From Bacillus sp. ISL-34 (GTDB lineage Bacteria; Bacillota; Bacilli; Bacillales; DSM-1321), in the NCBI RefSeq assembly GCF_018613325.1, contig NZ_JAGGQJ010000002.1:248001-312000 (forward strand): 64,000 bases of DNA. The letters run 5' to 3'. Position numbers and translations under genes: made by a program. The notes beneath the pieces are model-generated. The model was not told the origin of the DNA and ran no database searches. It worked only from the letters and a program-made list of their open reading frames with translations. Of the stretch, positions 51,720 to 60,334 are shown in pieces (within the stretch, counting starts at the first letter, position 1; every line of letters begins with the position of its first letter).

Positions 51720-52994
51720 ATGATGGAATTTAAACTTCCTGATGTAGGGGAAGGGATGCATGAAGGGGAAATTATCCAATGGCTCATCAAAGAAGGGGAT
51801 GCGGTAAAACAGGATCAACCGATTGTTGAGGTGCAAACGGATAAAGTCAATGCGGAATTGACTGCTCCCGCACCGGGAGTGGTCAAGAAAATATTTTTTT
51901 CCGAAGGGGATATCGTGGAAGTGGGAACCACAATATTCACAATTCAGGAAGAGAACGATATTTCAGTTCCGGATGCAGGCATTATTGAAGAAGAAAACCA
52001 AGTCGTGCAATCTGACGATGTAAAAGTGAATCCAGAGCATATTACGACTAAACAGCATCATGAGGCAGTGCGTGCGTTGGCAACGCCATTCGTGCGTCAA
52101 ATGGCGAGGGAAATGAAGGTTGATATCGAGAAGGTTAAAGGCACGGGTCCGGCTGGGCGAATTACCGAAAGTGACGTGAAGCAGTTTAAAGAAAATAACT
52201 CGATTATACGTGAAAATGCCAAACACGATAATGACAAGATTGTTCAAGATACGATGAAGGATGCCATCCAGGCAAAAGGAGTGGGAAATGAGCGGGAAGA
52301 GCGGATTCCGCTTAAAGGCATTCGTAAAAAAATCGCTGAACATATGGTAAAGTCGGTTTCGACCATTCCTCATGTAACCCATGTAGATGAATTGGAAATG
52401 GACCGATTGAAGGAATTTAAAAATCAATTAAAGGAGTACTCCGATGATAAGGATATTAAATTGACCTTTTTGCCATTTTTCGTTAAAGCCATTGTCATCG
52501 CCTTAAAGGAGTTCAAAACATTAAACGCTTCAATTGATGAAGGAACCAATGAAATCATCCTGAAAAATTATTATCATATTGGGATTGCAACGAATACAAA
52601 AGAGGGTCTCATTGTTCCAGTCATAAAACATGCCGATCAAAAAACCATTTTCCAACTGGCTGATGAAATCAGGCAATTGGCGGCACAAGCCCGTGAAGGA
52701 AAGTTGAGCATAGATCAAATCACAGGCAGTACATTTACCATAAGCAATGTTGGACCGATCGGAGGGATGCACGCGACCCCGATCATTAACTATCCGGAAG
52801 CGGCCATATTAGCTTTGCATAAAATGGAACATCGTATGGTCGTTCGCGATTTGGAAGGTGTTATCCGTTTAATGATGAATATGTCTCTTTCTTTCGATCA
52901 TCGTTTGATTGACGGGGTAACAGCGGTGCAGTTTACCAATAGAATCAAGGAATTACTGGAAAATCCAATTCGTTTAGTTGTGGAGATGAGATAA
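51720..52994 (+). CDS. 2-oxoacid dehydrogenase E2, dihydrolipoamide acyltransferase
   Basis: 424 residues. One lipoyl domain (1-77, lipoylated Lys in VQTDKVNAEL), an E3/E1-binding domain (ATPFVRQMAREMKVDI ... GTGPAGRIT, about 120-160) and the catalytic acyltransferase domain with SFDHRLIDGVTAV at the C-terminus. Strong AAGGAGG SD. It forms the complex core. Confidence 0.93.
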   Translation: MMEFKLPDVGEGMHEGEIIQWLIKEGDAVKQDQPIVEVQTDKVNAELTAPAPGVVKKIFFSEGDIVEVGTTIFTIQEENDISVPDAGIIEEENQVVQSDDVKVNPEHITTKQHHEAVRALATPFVRQMAREMKVDIEKVKGTGPAGRITESDVKQFKENNSIIRENAKHDNDKIVQDTMKDAIQAKGVGNEREERIPLKGIRKKIAEHMVKSVSTIPHVTHVDELEMDRLKEFKNQLKEYSDDKDIKLTFLPFFVKAIVIALKEFKTLNASIDEGTNEIILKNYYHIGIATNTKEGLIVPVIKHADQKTIFQLADEIRQLAAQAREGKLSIDQITGSTFTISNVGPIGGMHATPIINYPEAAILALHKMEHRMVVRDLEGVIRLMMNMSLSFDHRLIDGVTAVQFTNRIKELLENPIRLVVEMR

Positions 52995-54419
52995 ATGGTA
53001 GTTGGGGAAGTTGCTGTAGAGACGGATGTTGTCATCATGGGAGGAGGTCCGGGGGGATATGCTGCGGCTATCCGTCTCGGCCAGTTAGGAAAATCGGTCG
53101 TGCTTGTTGAAAAGGATAAGCTGGGCGGGGTTTGCCTTAATCGGGGCTGTATACCTTCAAAGGCATTGATTCACGCAGCTGATCAATACCAAAGGCTTAA
53201 CGATTTAGGGAAAATGGGAATCCGGCTGTCTCAGGAAAGAACCACTATGGACTTGGGAGTTTGGCAGGATTGGAAAGCGGGCATCACATCTCAGTTGGGG
53301 CAAGGTATTGCCCATTTGTGTAAGGAAAATGGAGTGACGGTGGTTAAAGGTCAAGCAACCTTTTTATCTGATGACCGCATTGGAGTCGAAACCGATGGCG
53401 ATTTTGAAACCTATAAGTTTGAACAGGCAATTATTGCGACGGGGTCCAGGCCTTTCATTCCATCCTTCATTAAAGTCGATGGAGAATATATATTGGATTC
53501 GACCTCATCTTTGCAGCTGCAGGAAGTTCCATCAAGCTTGTCGATCATTGGCGGTGGATATATCGGAATCGAATTGGGTATGGCATTTGCAAAGCTAGGT
53601 ACTAAAGTGTCCATCATTGAAATGGCCAATCGCATACTCCCCCAAGTTGCTGAAAACCTGGTAAAGGAAGTCATCCGGAATGCCAAGAAGCTTGGGATGA
53701 ATATCAAAACATCCTCAAGGGTAGAAAAGGCGACTGTATTGGATGGCCATGTACATCTTCATGTGTCCTCGAAAGAACAGGGGACGGAAGTGGTCGTGAG
53801 CGAAAAGACCCTGGTTACAATTGGCAGGATGCCTAACACTGAAGAAATCGGCCTGAATCGGGCTGGAGTGACGGTTGGTGAAAAAGGCCATATAGCAGTT
53901 GATATGGAATGCCGTACAAATGTGCCGCACATCTTTGCCATCGGTGACACTACACCTGGTCCAGCTCTTGCCCATCGAGCCTCCAAACAGGGAATCGTGG
54001 CAGCTGAAGTGATAGGGGGGTTGCCAAGTGCCGTTGACTCACCTTATGTTCCCTATGTAATCTTCTCGGAACCACAAATAGCTGGTGTTGGTTTAAGCCG
54101 TGAAGAAGCTGAACAACAGGGATACAGCGTCAAGAGCGGCAAATTTCCGTTCAGTGCCAACGGAAGAGCGCTTGCAACGAATGAAACGGAAGGATTTGCT
54201 GAAGTGATCGTGGATGCTAATAGCCACATATTGCTCGGAATGCATATGGTAGGTGCCGATGCTTCCAACCTTATAGGTGAAGGGGTCCTTGCCCTTGAGC
54301 TGGCGGCTCGGGTCGAGGATATAGCCCTCAGCATGCATCCTCATCCAACTTTGACCGAGGGGTGGATGGAAGCGGCTGAGGCAGTTTTGGGACATGCGAT
54401 TCACATCGTAAATAAATAG
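52995..54419 (+). CDS. lpdA: Dihydrolipoamide dehydrogenase (E3)
   Basis: 474 residues. FAD motif GGGPGGYAAAIRLGQLG, redox disulfide CLNRGC, NAD motif GGGYIGIELG, and catalytic His-Glu in MHPHPTLTE. Its ATG follows the E2 stop directly. Completes a self-contained E1-E2-E3 operon. Confidence 0.95.
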   Translation: MVVGEVAVETDVVIMGGGPGGYAAAIRLGQLGKSVVLVEKDKLGGVCLNRGCIPSKALIHAADQYQRLNDLGKMGIRLSQERTTMDLGVWQDWKAGITSQLGQGIAHLCKENGVTVVKGQATFLSDDRIGVETDGDFETYKFEQAIIATGSRPFIPSFIKVDGEYILDSTSSLQLQEVPSSLSIIGGGYIGIELGMAFAKLGTKVSIIEMANRILPQVAENLVKEVIRNAKKLGMNIKTSSRVEKATVLDGHVHLHVSSKEQGTEVVVSEKTLVTIGRMPNTEEIGLNRAGVTVGEKGHIAVDMECRTNVPHIFAIGDTTPGPALAHRASKQGIVAAEVIGGLPSAVDSPYVPYVIFSEPQIAGVGLSREEAEQQGYSVKSGKFPFSANGRALATNETEGFAEVIVDANSHILLGMHMVGADASNLIGEGVLALELAARVEDIALSMHPHPTLTEGWMEAAEAVLGHAIHIVNK

Positions 54420-54794
54420 GAAAAAGTAAAGTCATGGGGATTGCCAATGTAGTCCCCGATTAGAGTGTTTTATTTTAATGGAGTCAGAAACCTGTCATTG
54501 GTCCCCGAAAGGCAAGGCTATCAGCAGCAAATTCACTCCATTTCGAAAATCTGGCCCGGCGTTTGACCAAACAGGAGCCGTATTAGCCTGCGATGATTCC
54601 TCTTGTAAAACTAACGGCATATTGATATCATTTTTACTTTGGGGAAGTATGAGAAAAGTTTTCAAGAAGGCTTTGCATCCTTCCACTCCTAAACCATAAC
54701 GGTTGATGAGATAACTTATCCATTCGCCATTCAACGATTGAAATGGTTTTGATTTTTTATATGTGAAAATTATGGAATGAAGGAGGCAGTTGTA
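54420..54794. other. Intergenic region after lpdA, possible gene remnant
   Basis: Opposing ORFs of 73 and 79 codons overlap (54478-54734) but neither has an SD. The minus-strand frame (SYLINRYGLGVEGCKAFLKT...) looks more protein-like and might be a fragment. Near 54795 is the strong SD of the permease. No terminator with a T tract follows lpdA. Confidence 0.3.
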
Positions 54795-56174
54795 ATGGAT
54801 TCAAATGGCGGGTCACTGCAAAAGAAATTATTGCCGCGACATATTAGCATGATGGCAATGGGAGGGGCAATAGGTACTGGGATTTTTAAAGGAAGTGCCG
54901 AAACCATATCGTTAGCAGGGCCAGGAGTCATATTCACTTATATTTTTGCAGGATTATTATTGCTTGTAGTCATGGGTGCTATAGCAGAAATGGCAATTGT
55001 CTATCCAAATACGAATATGAAAGGTTTCGTTCAGAAGGCATTCGGTAAGCGCTTTTCCTTCATCGTAGGCTGGATGTATTGTTTCATGTGGCTGTCCGTA
55101 TGTGTCATTGAGGTAGTGGTGGCAGGAAGCTTCTTGCAGTATTGGCTCCCAGCAATCCCGCTATGGATATTAAGTTTAGGGTGTACGGCTTTCATCATTG
55201 GGATTAACATGATGAATGTCAAAAATTATGGTGAATTTGAATTTTGGTTTGCTGGCATTAAAATTACCATGATCATCGTATTCATCATATTGGGAGTCTG
55301 TATTTTATTTGGAGTCATCCCAAGCGGCGGATCTAATTATCTGCAAAACTTCACAGGGCATGGAGGATTTTTCCCAAATGGGTGGATGTCCATCTTTTCG
55401 GCATTACTGATCGTCATGTTCTCGTATGGCGGTTCCGAGTTAATAGGGGTGACGGTAACGGAAGCAAAGGATGCGGAACGCATTTTACCGAAGGTCATTA
55501 AAAACTATATTTGGAGAGTCGTATTATTTTTCACCTTACCAATACTTGTAATCTGCGGTTTGATTCCGTGGAACGAAATTAGCGACCAGGCAAGTCCGTT
55601 TGTACAAGTTTTGTCAATGTCAGGTTTTCAGGGGTCTGCACATATCATGAATTTCATTTTGATTACGGCCGTCTTATCTGCTGCTAACTCTGGAATATAT
55701 GGGTGTACTCGGATGCTGCATTCTTTAGCTGCAGAAGGGGAAGCTCCCAAGTCGTTCTCTTATGTATCAAAAAATGGCGTTCCCTTGTATAGTTTGATAT
55801 TAAGTGCATTTGTATTGGTCGTCGGCTCCATGATTACTTTCGTTGCACAGGACAAGGCATTTACTTTATTAATGGCGTTTCCGGGTTTTGTAGTATCACT
55901 TGTATGGATCAGCATCTGTTTAGCGCAGCTAAAACTTCGCAATTCATATCCCAAAGCTCCGAGTTTTAAATTGTGGGGCTTTCCATATGTAACCTTGTTT
56001 GCCGTAATCACCTTAAGCATCATTTGTGTCACGTTCGTGTTCAGTGAACAGAATCGGATCAGTATCATTGCTTGCCTGATTGTATTGGCTGCATTAATCT
56101 CGATTTCGATTTTTAAATTTAAAAGTGTGGATGAACAGGAAACACCTATTATAGAAAAGGATATTGCTAAATAA
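54795..56174 (+). CDS. Amino-acid permease (APC superfamily, AAT family)
   Basis: 459 residues, 12 TM segments. GGAIGTGIFKGSAETIS in TM1, the loop EMAIVYPNTN and SGIYGCTRMLHSLA in TM8 mark the AAT family of proton-coupled permeases. Substrate unknown. Start at 54795: AAGGAGG SD 8 nt away, rather than the ATG at 54777. Proximity to a 2-oxoacid dehydrogenase and an aminotransferase hints at branched-chain or aromatic amino-acid use. Confidence 0.88.
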   Translation: MDSNGGSLQKKLLPRHISMMAMGGAIGTGIFKGSAETISLAGPGVIFTYIFAGLLLLVVMGAIAEMAIVYPNTNMKGFVQKAFGKRFSFIVGWMYCFMWLSVCVIEVVVAGSFLQYWLPAIPLWILSLGCTAFIIGINMMNVKNYGEFEFWFAGIKITMIIVFIILGVCILFGVIPSGGSNYLQNFTGHGGFFPNGWMSIFSALLIVMFSYGGSELIGVTVTEAKDAERILPKVIKNYIWRVVLFFTLPILVICGLIPWNEISDQASPFVQVLSMSGFQGSAHIMNFILITAVLSAANSGIYGCTRMLHSLAAEGEAPKSFSYVSKNGVPLYSLILSAFVLVVGSMITFVAQDKAFTLLMAFPGFVVSLVWISICLAQLKLRNSYPKAPSFKLWGFPYVTLFAVITLSIICVTFVFSEQNRISIIACLIVLAALISISIFKFKSVDEQETPIIEKDIAK

Positions 56175-56183
56175 ATCCACGTA

Positions 56184-56223
56184 AAAGATACGGCATGGGC
56201 AAAGGCGTCCATGTCGTATCTTT
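56184..56223. terminator. Bidirectional terminator between permease and hisC
   Basis: AAAGATACGGCATGG / CCATGTCGTATCTTT, 15-bp stem with one G-T pair and Ts on both ends. Confidence 0.85.
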
Positions 56224-56264
56224 CATTAATAATCATCGATATACTGTAACTTCATTTCAATCGG

Positions 56265-57377
56265 TCATGAACCAGATGTTTTATTGATTATATGTTGCAA
56301 GGATGCTATGAATCTCTCGTTTTCAAGCGGAGTGCCGATGGTCACGCGGATAGTATTATCATAGCCTAGCAAATGACCGGAACGGATGATGACACCTTGA
56401 ATTAATAATTTCTCAAAAATATCCCTGCCAGGCTGGTTCAGTTTGACCATCAAGAAGTTGGCATGTGAAGGGAAGAATGTTAAACCCATCTTGCTTAGTT
56501 CGTTTTCTAAATATCTTCTTCCTTCCCCATTCTTACGAACACAATTCTCAACAAATGGATGGTCATCGAGGGAAGCGAATGCCGCAGCCTGTGCTAAACG
56601 ATTGGTATTGAAGGGTTCCTTCACTTTAACTAGCTCTTGGATGATGGAAGCATCCATTAAACCGTATCCAATCCTTAATGCAGCAAGGCCATAAATCTTT
56701 GAAAAAGTGCGTAAGATAACCAGATTTGAATGCATATTTAGAAGTGGCAAGGTCTTTAAATATTCTGCATCATCGACATATTCATAGTATGCTTCATCAA
56801 CGATCAGTAAAATATGTTTCGGCACCTTCTCGATAAAAGAGCGCAACTTTTCTTTTTGAACGATTGTTCCTGTTGGATTATTGGGATTACAGATAAATAT
56901 CATTCTTGTTTTTTCCGTTATGGCCTCATACATGCCCTGCAGGTCATGTACACCATTAATAAGTGGTATCTTTACAGGTGTCCCGCCGTCAATCAATACA
57001 TTCGTTTCATACCGTGGAAATGTCACATCAGCCATGATGACTTCATCATTTTGTTGGATATAGGTTCTTGTTAACAAACGTATCACTTCATCAGATCCAT
57101 TGCCCAATATGATATGATCTTTATTGATATTCAATTTCCTTGCCAGCTTTTCAGCTAATGACGGGGCCATACCTTCAGGATAAAAGGAGGTTTGCTCCAT
57201 TTCGGTAAGCATGGCTTCTTTTGCTAGAGTTGAGCAACCGAATGGATTCTCATTGGATGCCAATTTAACGATCGTTTCAAGACCGAGCTCACGTTGCACT
57301 TCTTCAATTGGCTTGCCGGAAACATATGGGCTAATGCTTTCGATGTTTTGCCGAACCGGGATTTTCGTAAAGGTCAA
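56265..57377 (-). CDS. hisC: HisC-type histidinol-phosphate / aromatic aminotransferase
   Basis: 370 residues, fold-type I PLP enzyme. LASNENPFG at the N-terminus, NPNNPTGT, VDEAYYEY (Asp-Tyr pair) and the PLP Lys in FSKIYGLAALRIGYG are the HisC signature. It stands outside a his operon, beside and divergent from an Lrp-type gene, so it may act on aromatic or other amino acids. TTG start with GGGAGG SD at 8 nt. Confidence 0.88.
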   Translation of the reverse strand: MTFTKIPVRQNIESISPYVSGKPIEEVQRELGLETIVKLASNENPFGCSTLAKEAMLTEMEQTSFYPEGMAPSLAEKLARKLNINKDHIILGNGSDEVIRLLTRTYIQQNDEVIMADVTFPRYETNVLIDGGTPVKIPLINGVHDLQGMYEAITEKTRMIFICNPNNPTGTIVQKEKLRSFIEKVPKHILLIVDEAYYEYVDDAEYLKTLPLLNMHSNLVILRTFSKIYGLAALRIGYGLMDASIIQELVKVKEPFNTNRLAQAAAFASLDDHPFVENCVRKNGEGRRYLENELSKMGLTFFPSHANFLMVKLNQPGRDIFEKLLIQGVIIRSGHLLGYDNTIRVTIGTPLENERFIASLQHIINKTSGS

Positions 57378-57550
57378 TGCAGGTTCCTCCCTTTGGTAAA
57401 TTCTGAATTTTCTTTTTCTATTTGATTATTTTAATGATAGAATATTAACTGGTAAAATTACATACAAAAATGAATGTGTTTTTCGCTATCCATACAACAT
57501 TTTAAAGAAATATAAGCTTATATTCCTTCATTATGAAAGGCGGTTGCTTC

Positions 57551-58018
57551 ATGGATGAAATAGATGTCAGTTTACTGGAACTTTTACAAAGAGATGGACG
57601 CATTACGATTAGTGAACTATCGAAGAAATTGGCGCTCAGTCGACCTAGCATCTCTGAACGTATGTATCGCCTGCAAGAAAAGGGGATCATTGAGGGGTTC
57701 AGTGCAAGGGTTTCACCTCTGGCAATAGGAAGGGGTGTACTTGTGTTCATCCAGGTGAGTGAACTTAAGGTTCCTGTTTCCGATTTTGAGCAATTGGTGA
57801 AAAATGATTTAGACATTATCGAGTGCCATCGTGTAACAGGAACGGTTGGATATTTTTTGAAAGCGGCTTTAGCTGATATGGACAGCATGAGATTACTGAT
57901 AGATCGATTAATACCCTATGGACATCTGAATACATCCGTGGTTTTGACATCCCCGGTACCTTCCCGTGCCATTCTTCCAAGGATTAATGAAATGGAGGAT
58001 CATGGGGCGAAATCCTAG
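57551..58018 (+). CDS. Lrp/AsnC-family regulator
   Basis: 155 residues. HTH ISELSKKLALSRPSISERMYRLQEKG, then a RAM effector domain (about 65-140) with HRVTGTVGYFLKAALADM. Start at 57551 (AAAGGCGG SD). Divergent from hisC, hence its probable controller. Confidence 0.9.
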   Translation: MDEIDVSLLELLQRDGRITISELSKKLALSRPSISERMYRLQEKGIIEGFSARVSPLAIGRGVLVFIQVSELKVPVSDFEQLVKNDLDIIECHRVTGTVGYFLKAALADMDSMRLLIDRLIPYGHLNTSVVLTSPVPSRAILPRINEMEDHGAKS

Positions 58019-58078
58019 GTGATAATTCAGCGGAAATGGATTCGGTGACCGGTCAAACTAGAAAGTAGGTTTTTTACA

Positions 58079-58112
58079 GAAAGGAACGAGGCGCGGCGCC
58101 TGTTCCTTTTTT
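58079..58112 (+). terminator. Intrinsic terminator
   Basis: AAAGGAAC ... GGCGC/GCGCC ... GTTCCTTTTTT compound stem between convergent genes. Confidence 0.88.
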
Positions 58113-58116
58113 GGTG

Positions 58117-58515
58117 TTATTGTAAATCCATCAATGCCCCGAAATATTGCTGGGCGGTTGTAAAACAAATGAATGCCAATAGTTCAGAAATCTCTTCATC
58201 ACTGAATGCCTCCTTCAACACGTGGAAAAACTTTTCCTCTGTTTTTTCACGTTGCAAGAGGAATACTTCCGCAAAGGCGATTGCATAGCTTTCTTTCATA
58301 TCTTCCGGCTTTAATGGAATTCCTTTTGCCTGACAGTATGAGCAGCCATTACCGTAGGCCAGCACCCTTCTGACGTTTTCCTTTAACTTTTTCGAAAGTT
58401 TCCCATCTGCAGATATGCAATCTGAGAGGTCCGACCATTTATTCGAAATCTCTTCAGAATGAAATAATCTTTGAAATGGACTGGATCCCTGCGATGATTT
58501 TTTTATTCTTGTCAT
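58117..58515 (-). CDS. Carboxymuconolactone-decarboxylase-like (AhpD-fold) protein
   Basis: 132 residues, all-helical. The redox CxxC lies in YGNGCSYCQAKG (about residues 56-59), as in AhpD-like peroxidase partners, but the downstream His of the AhpD proton relay is not obvious. Start at 58515, 6 nt after GGGGAG. Convergent with the Lrp gene. Confidence 0.78.
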   Translation of the reverse strand: MTRIKKSSQGSSPFQRLFHSEEISNKWSDLSDCISADGKLSKKLKENVRRVLAYGNGCSYCQAKGIPLKPEDMKESYAIAFAEVFLLQREKTEEKFFHVLKEAFSDEEISELLAFICFTTAQQYFGALMDLQ

Positions 58516-58633
58516 ATACATCTCCCCTTTGAGATAATCTTAATATAAAAAACCAGGAATATTAATTCCGTTTGTAAAGCTTTCCGGATGAATAATGAAT
58601 AAATGTAAAGAAAAGAAGGGGAATAATAATAAA

Positions 58634-59062
58634 ATGAAAATAGATGAAAAAGACCGGAGCATCCTTGCTGAATTAACGCTGAATAGCCGAATATCCATGA
58701 GGGAATTGGCAAAGAAAGTAAACCTCTCAGCCCCCACCGTTGCCGAGAGGGTACGGCAAATGGAGTCGTTCGGCATCATTAAAGGGTATGTTGCCGAGAT
58801 TGATCAAAAAAAAATCGGCTTTCCGATTGAGTGCATCGTGGAAGCAACGATAAAAAATGGCGAATATGAGAAATTCAAAAAGTATATTTCCAAGGAGCCG
58901 AATGTCGACTTTTGTTATCGAATTGCCGGGCAGGCTTGCTTTATGCTGAAAATCCACAGTGAAAGCCTTGAAGAAGTGGAGGAATTCATCAATCGGACCA
59001 TTCCTTTTGCGGCAACCGTTACCCATGTGATCCTTTCACAGGTGGAGCGGGAACTGGAATGA
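58634..59062 (+). CDS. lrpC: LrpC-type Lrp/AsnC regulator
   Basis: 142 residues, closely resembling B. subtilis LrpC throughout: ISMRELAKKVNLSAPTVAERVRQMESFGIIKGY in the HTH, CYRIAGQACFMLKI in the RAM domain, TVTHVILSQVE at the end. LrpC organises DNA and affects sporulation and amino-acid metabolism. The ATG at 58634 is chosen by alignment; its SD (AAGGGGAA) is rather distant. Confidence 0.88.
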   Translation: MKIDEKDRSILAELTLNSRISMRELAKKVNLSAPTVAERVRQMESFGIIKGYVAEIDQKKIGFPIECIVEATIKNGEYEKFKKYISKEPNVDFCYRIAGQACFMLKIHSESLEEVEEFINRTIPFAATVTHVILSQVERELE

Positions 59063-59209
59063 GTATGTGTGCAGCGCCTGGATACTTCCAGGTGTTTTTT
59101 TTGTGATCAATGCTTTCTGTGATTCAAGAAAGAATAAGCTGATGGAATAAGGGGTACATGTAATAACGATGAACATGGATTCTAATCAGAAAAGATGGGG
59201 TGAGGTATC

Positions 59210-60142
59210 ATGGAGGGAACGAACGACTATAAACCTGAACTAGCCAGAGAAGCAGTTAATGTGATTGAAAATGTAGCTGGAAAACATCCTGGTTATCGGC
59301 GTGCACATGCAAGGGGGTATGTTTATGAGGGGGTTTTTACCCCAAACGGGAAAGCGTCCCCATTAACGGTGGCTTCGCATCTTCAGGGTGAAGCCGTGCC
59401 GGCGATCATTCGGTTTTCAAATAGCTCGCCGATTCCAAGCCATCCTGATGCCATTTCCCCTGTAAAGGGCATGGCCGTCAAGTTTCAATTGCCGAATGGA
59501 GAGGTGTCAGATCTTATTACTGTGACCATTCCGTTATTCTTCGCGAAAACACCGGAAGCGTTTGTAGATATTGCTGGTTTTTTCAAATCTGCCAAAGAAG
59601 GTTTCCCCAATCTGAAAGAGCTTGCAAAAATCCTGTGGAAATACCCTGAAAGCAGGGCAAGCCTGCAAATGCTTAAAGAAATGCGTTCTCCAGCCAGTTT
59701 TTCAACATGTCAATATTACTCCATTCATGCATTCTATTTCATTAATGCGGAAGGAAGGCGGCAGGCCATCAAGTACGAGTGGGTACCTGATGCCGGCCTT
59801 AGTATGCTAGATAAAAAGGATTTGGCCAAGCATTCGCCAGAGTATCTGAATGAAGAAATGGAAGAGAGGCTCAAGCGAGGTCCGGTGGGCTTTAAATTGA
59901 ACATACAAATAGGAGGGGAAGATGACCCGACTGACGATCCAACCACAGCTTGGTCGGAAGATAAACAGGTAATCACGATTGGGCATTTAATGATCACCAA
60001 AAAATCGGATGTGCTTAAAGATACTTTAATGTTTGATCCAACCAATATTCCTGAAGGAATCGAGTGCTCGGAAGACCGAATCTTGCATTTTCGCCATAGC
60101 GCGTATGCCGTTTCATATGAACGTCGGATAAATAACCAATGA
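59210..60142 (+). CDS. Small catalase-related heme peroxidase (SrpA-like)
   Basis: 310 residues, clearly shorter than typical monofunctional catalases (480+). Catalytic His in RRAHARGYVYEG (about residue 34), RFSNSS, and proximal heme Tyr in RHSAYAVSYERR near the C-terminus (RxxxY). No signal peptide is seen, so it is cytoplasmic. It would use H2O2 or organic peroxides. GGGGTGAGG SD. Confidence 0.88.
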   Translation: MEGTNDYKPELAREAVNVIENVAGKHPGYRRAHARGYVYEGVFTPNGKASPLTVASHLQGEAVPAIIRFSNSSPIPSHPDAISPVKGMAVKFQLPNGEVSDLITVTIPLFFAKTPEAFVDIAGFFKSAKEGFPNLKELAKILWKYPESRASLQMLKEMRSPASFSTCQYYSIHAFYFINAEGRRQAIKYEWVPDAGLSMLDKKDLAKHSPEYLNEEMEERLKRGPVGFKLNIQIGGEDDPTDDPTTAWSEDKQVITIGHLMITKKSDVLKDTLMFDPTNIPEGIECSEDRILHFRHSAYAVSYERRINNQ

Positions 60143-60149
60143 ATGATCA

Positions 60150-60177
60150 AAAAAAGGGAACCCCTGGGGTTCCCTTC
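60150..60177 (+). terminator. Intrinsic terminator
   Basis: AAGGGAACCCC / GGGGTTCCCTT, short loop, weak T tract. Confidence 0.75.
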
Positions 60178-60286
60178 AGACTGTCAAGCCAAAAAGGATT
60201 ATAGTAAAAGGAAAAGTCTTGTTTTAATTTCATGGTTCGGGATCGTCAAAAGGGTTTCTATCTAAATATTAAAACAAAGTTGATTG

Positions 60287-60318
60287 GAACGGATTCGAGA
60301 CTCCTGCGGAAAGGAAAT
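60287..60318 (+). repeat. Remnant of the dispersed intergenic repeat
   Basis: CGAGACTCCTGC joined directly to GGAAAGG: the start and near-end of the 46634/49030 repeats with the middle deleted. Confidence 0.5.
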
Positions 60319-60334
60319 CAAAGTTTCGTGAAGT

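Noticed and set aside
54478-54734. Overlapping 73- and 79-codon ORFs on opposite strands
   Set aside because: Neither has an SD or recognisable similarity; at most a gene fragment, reported only as intergenic content.
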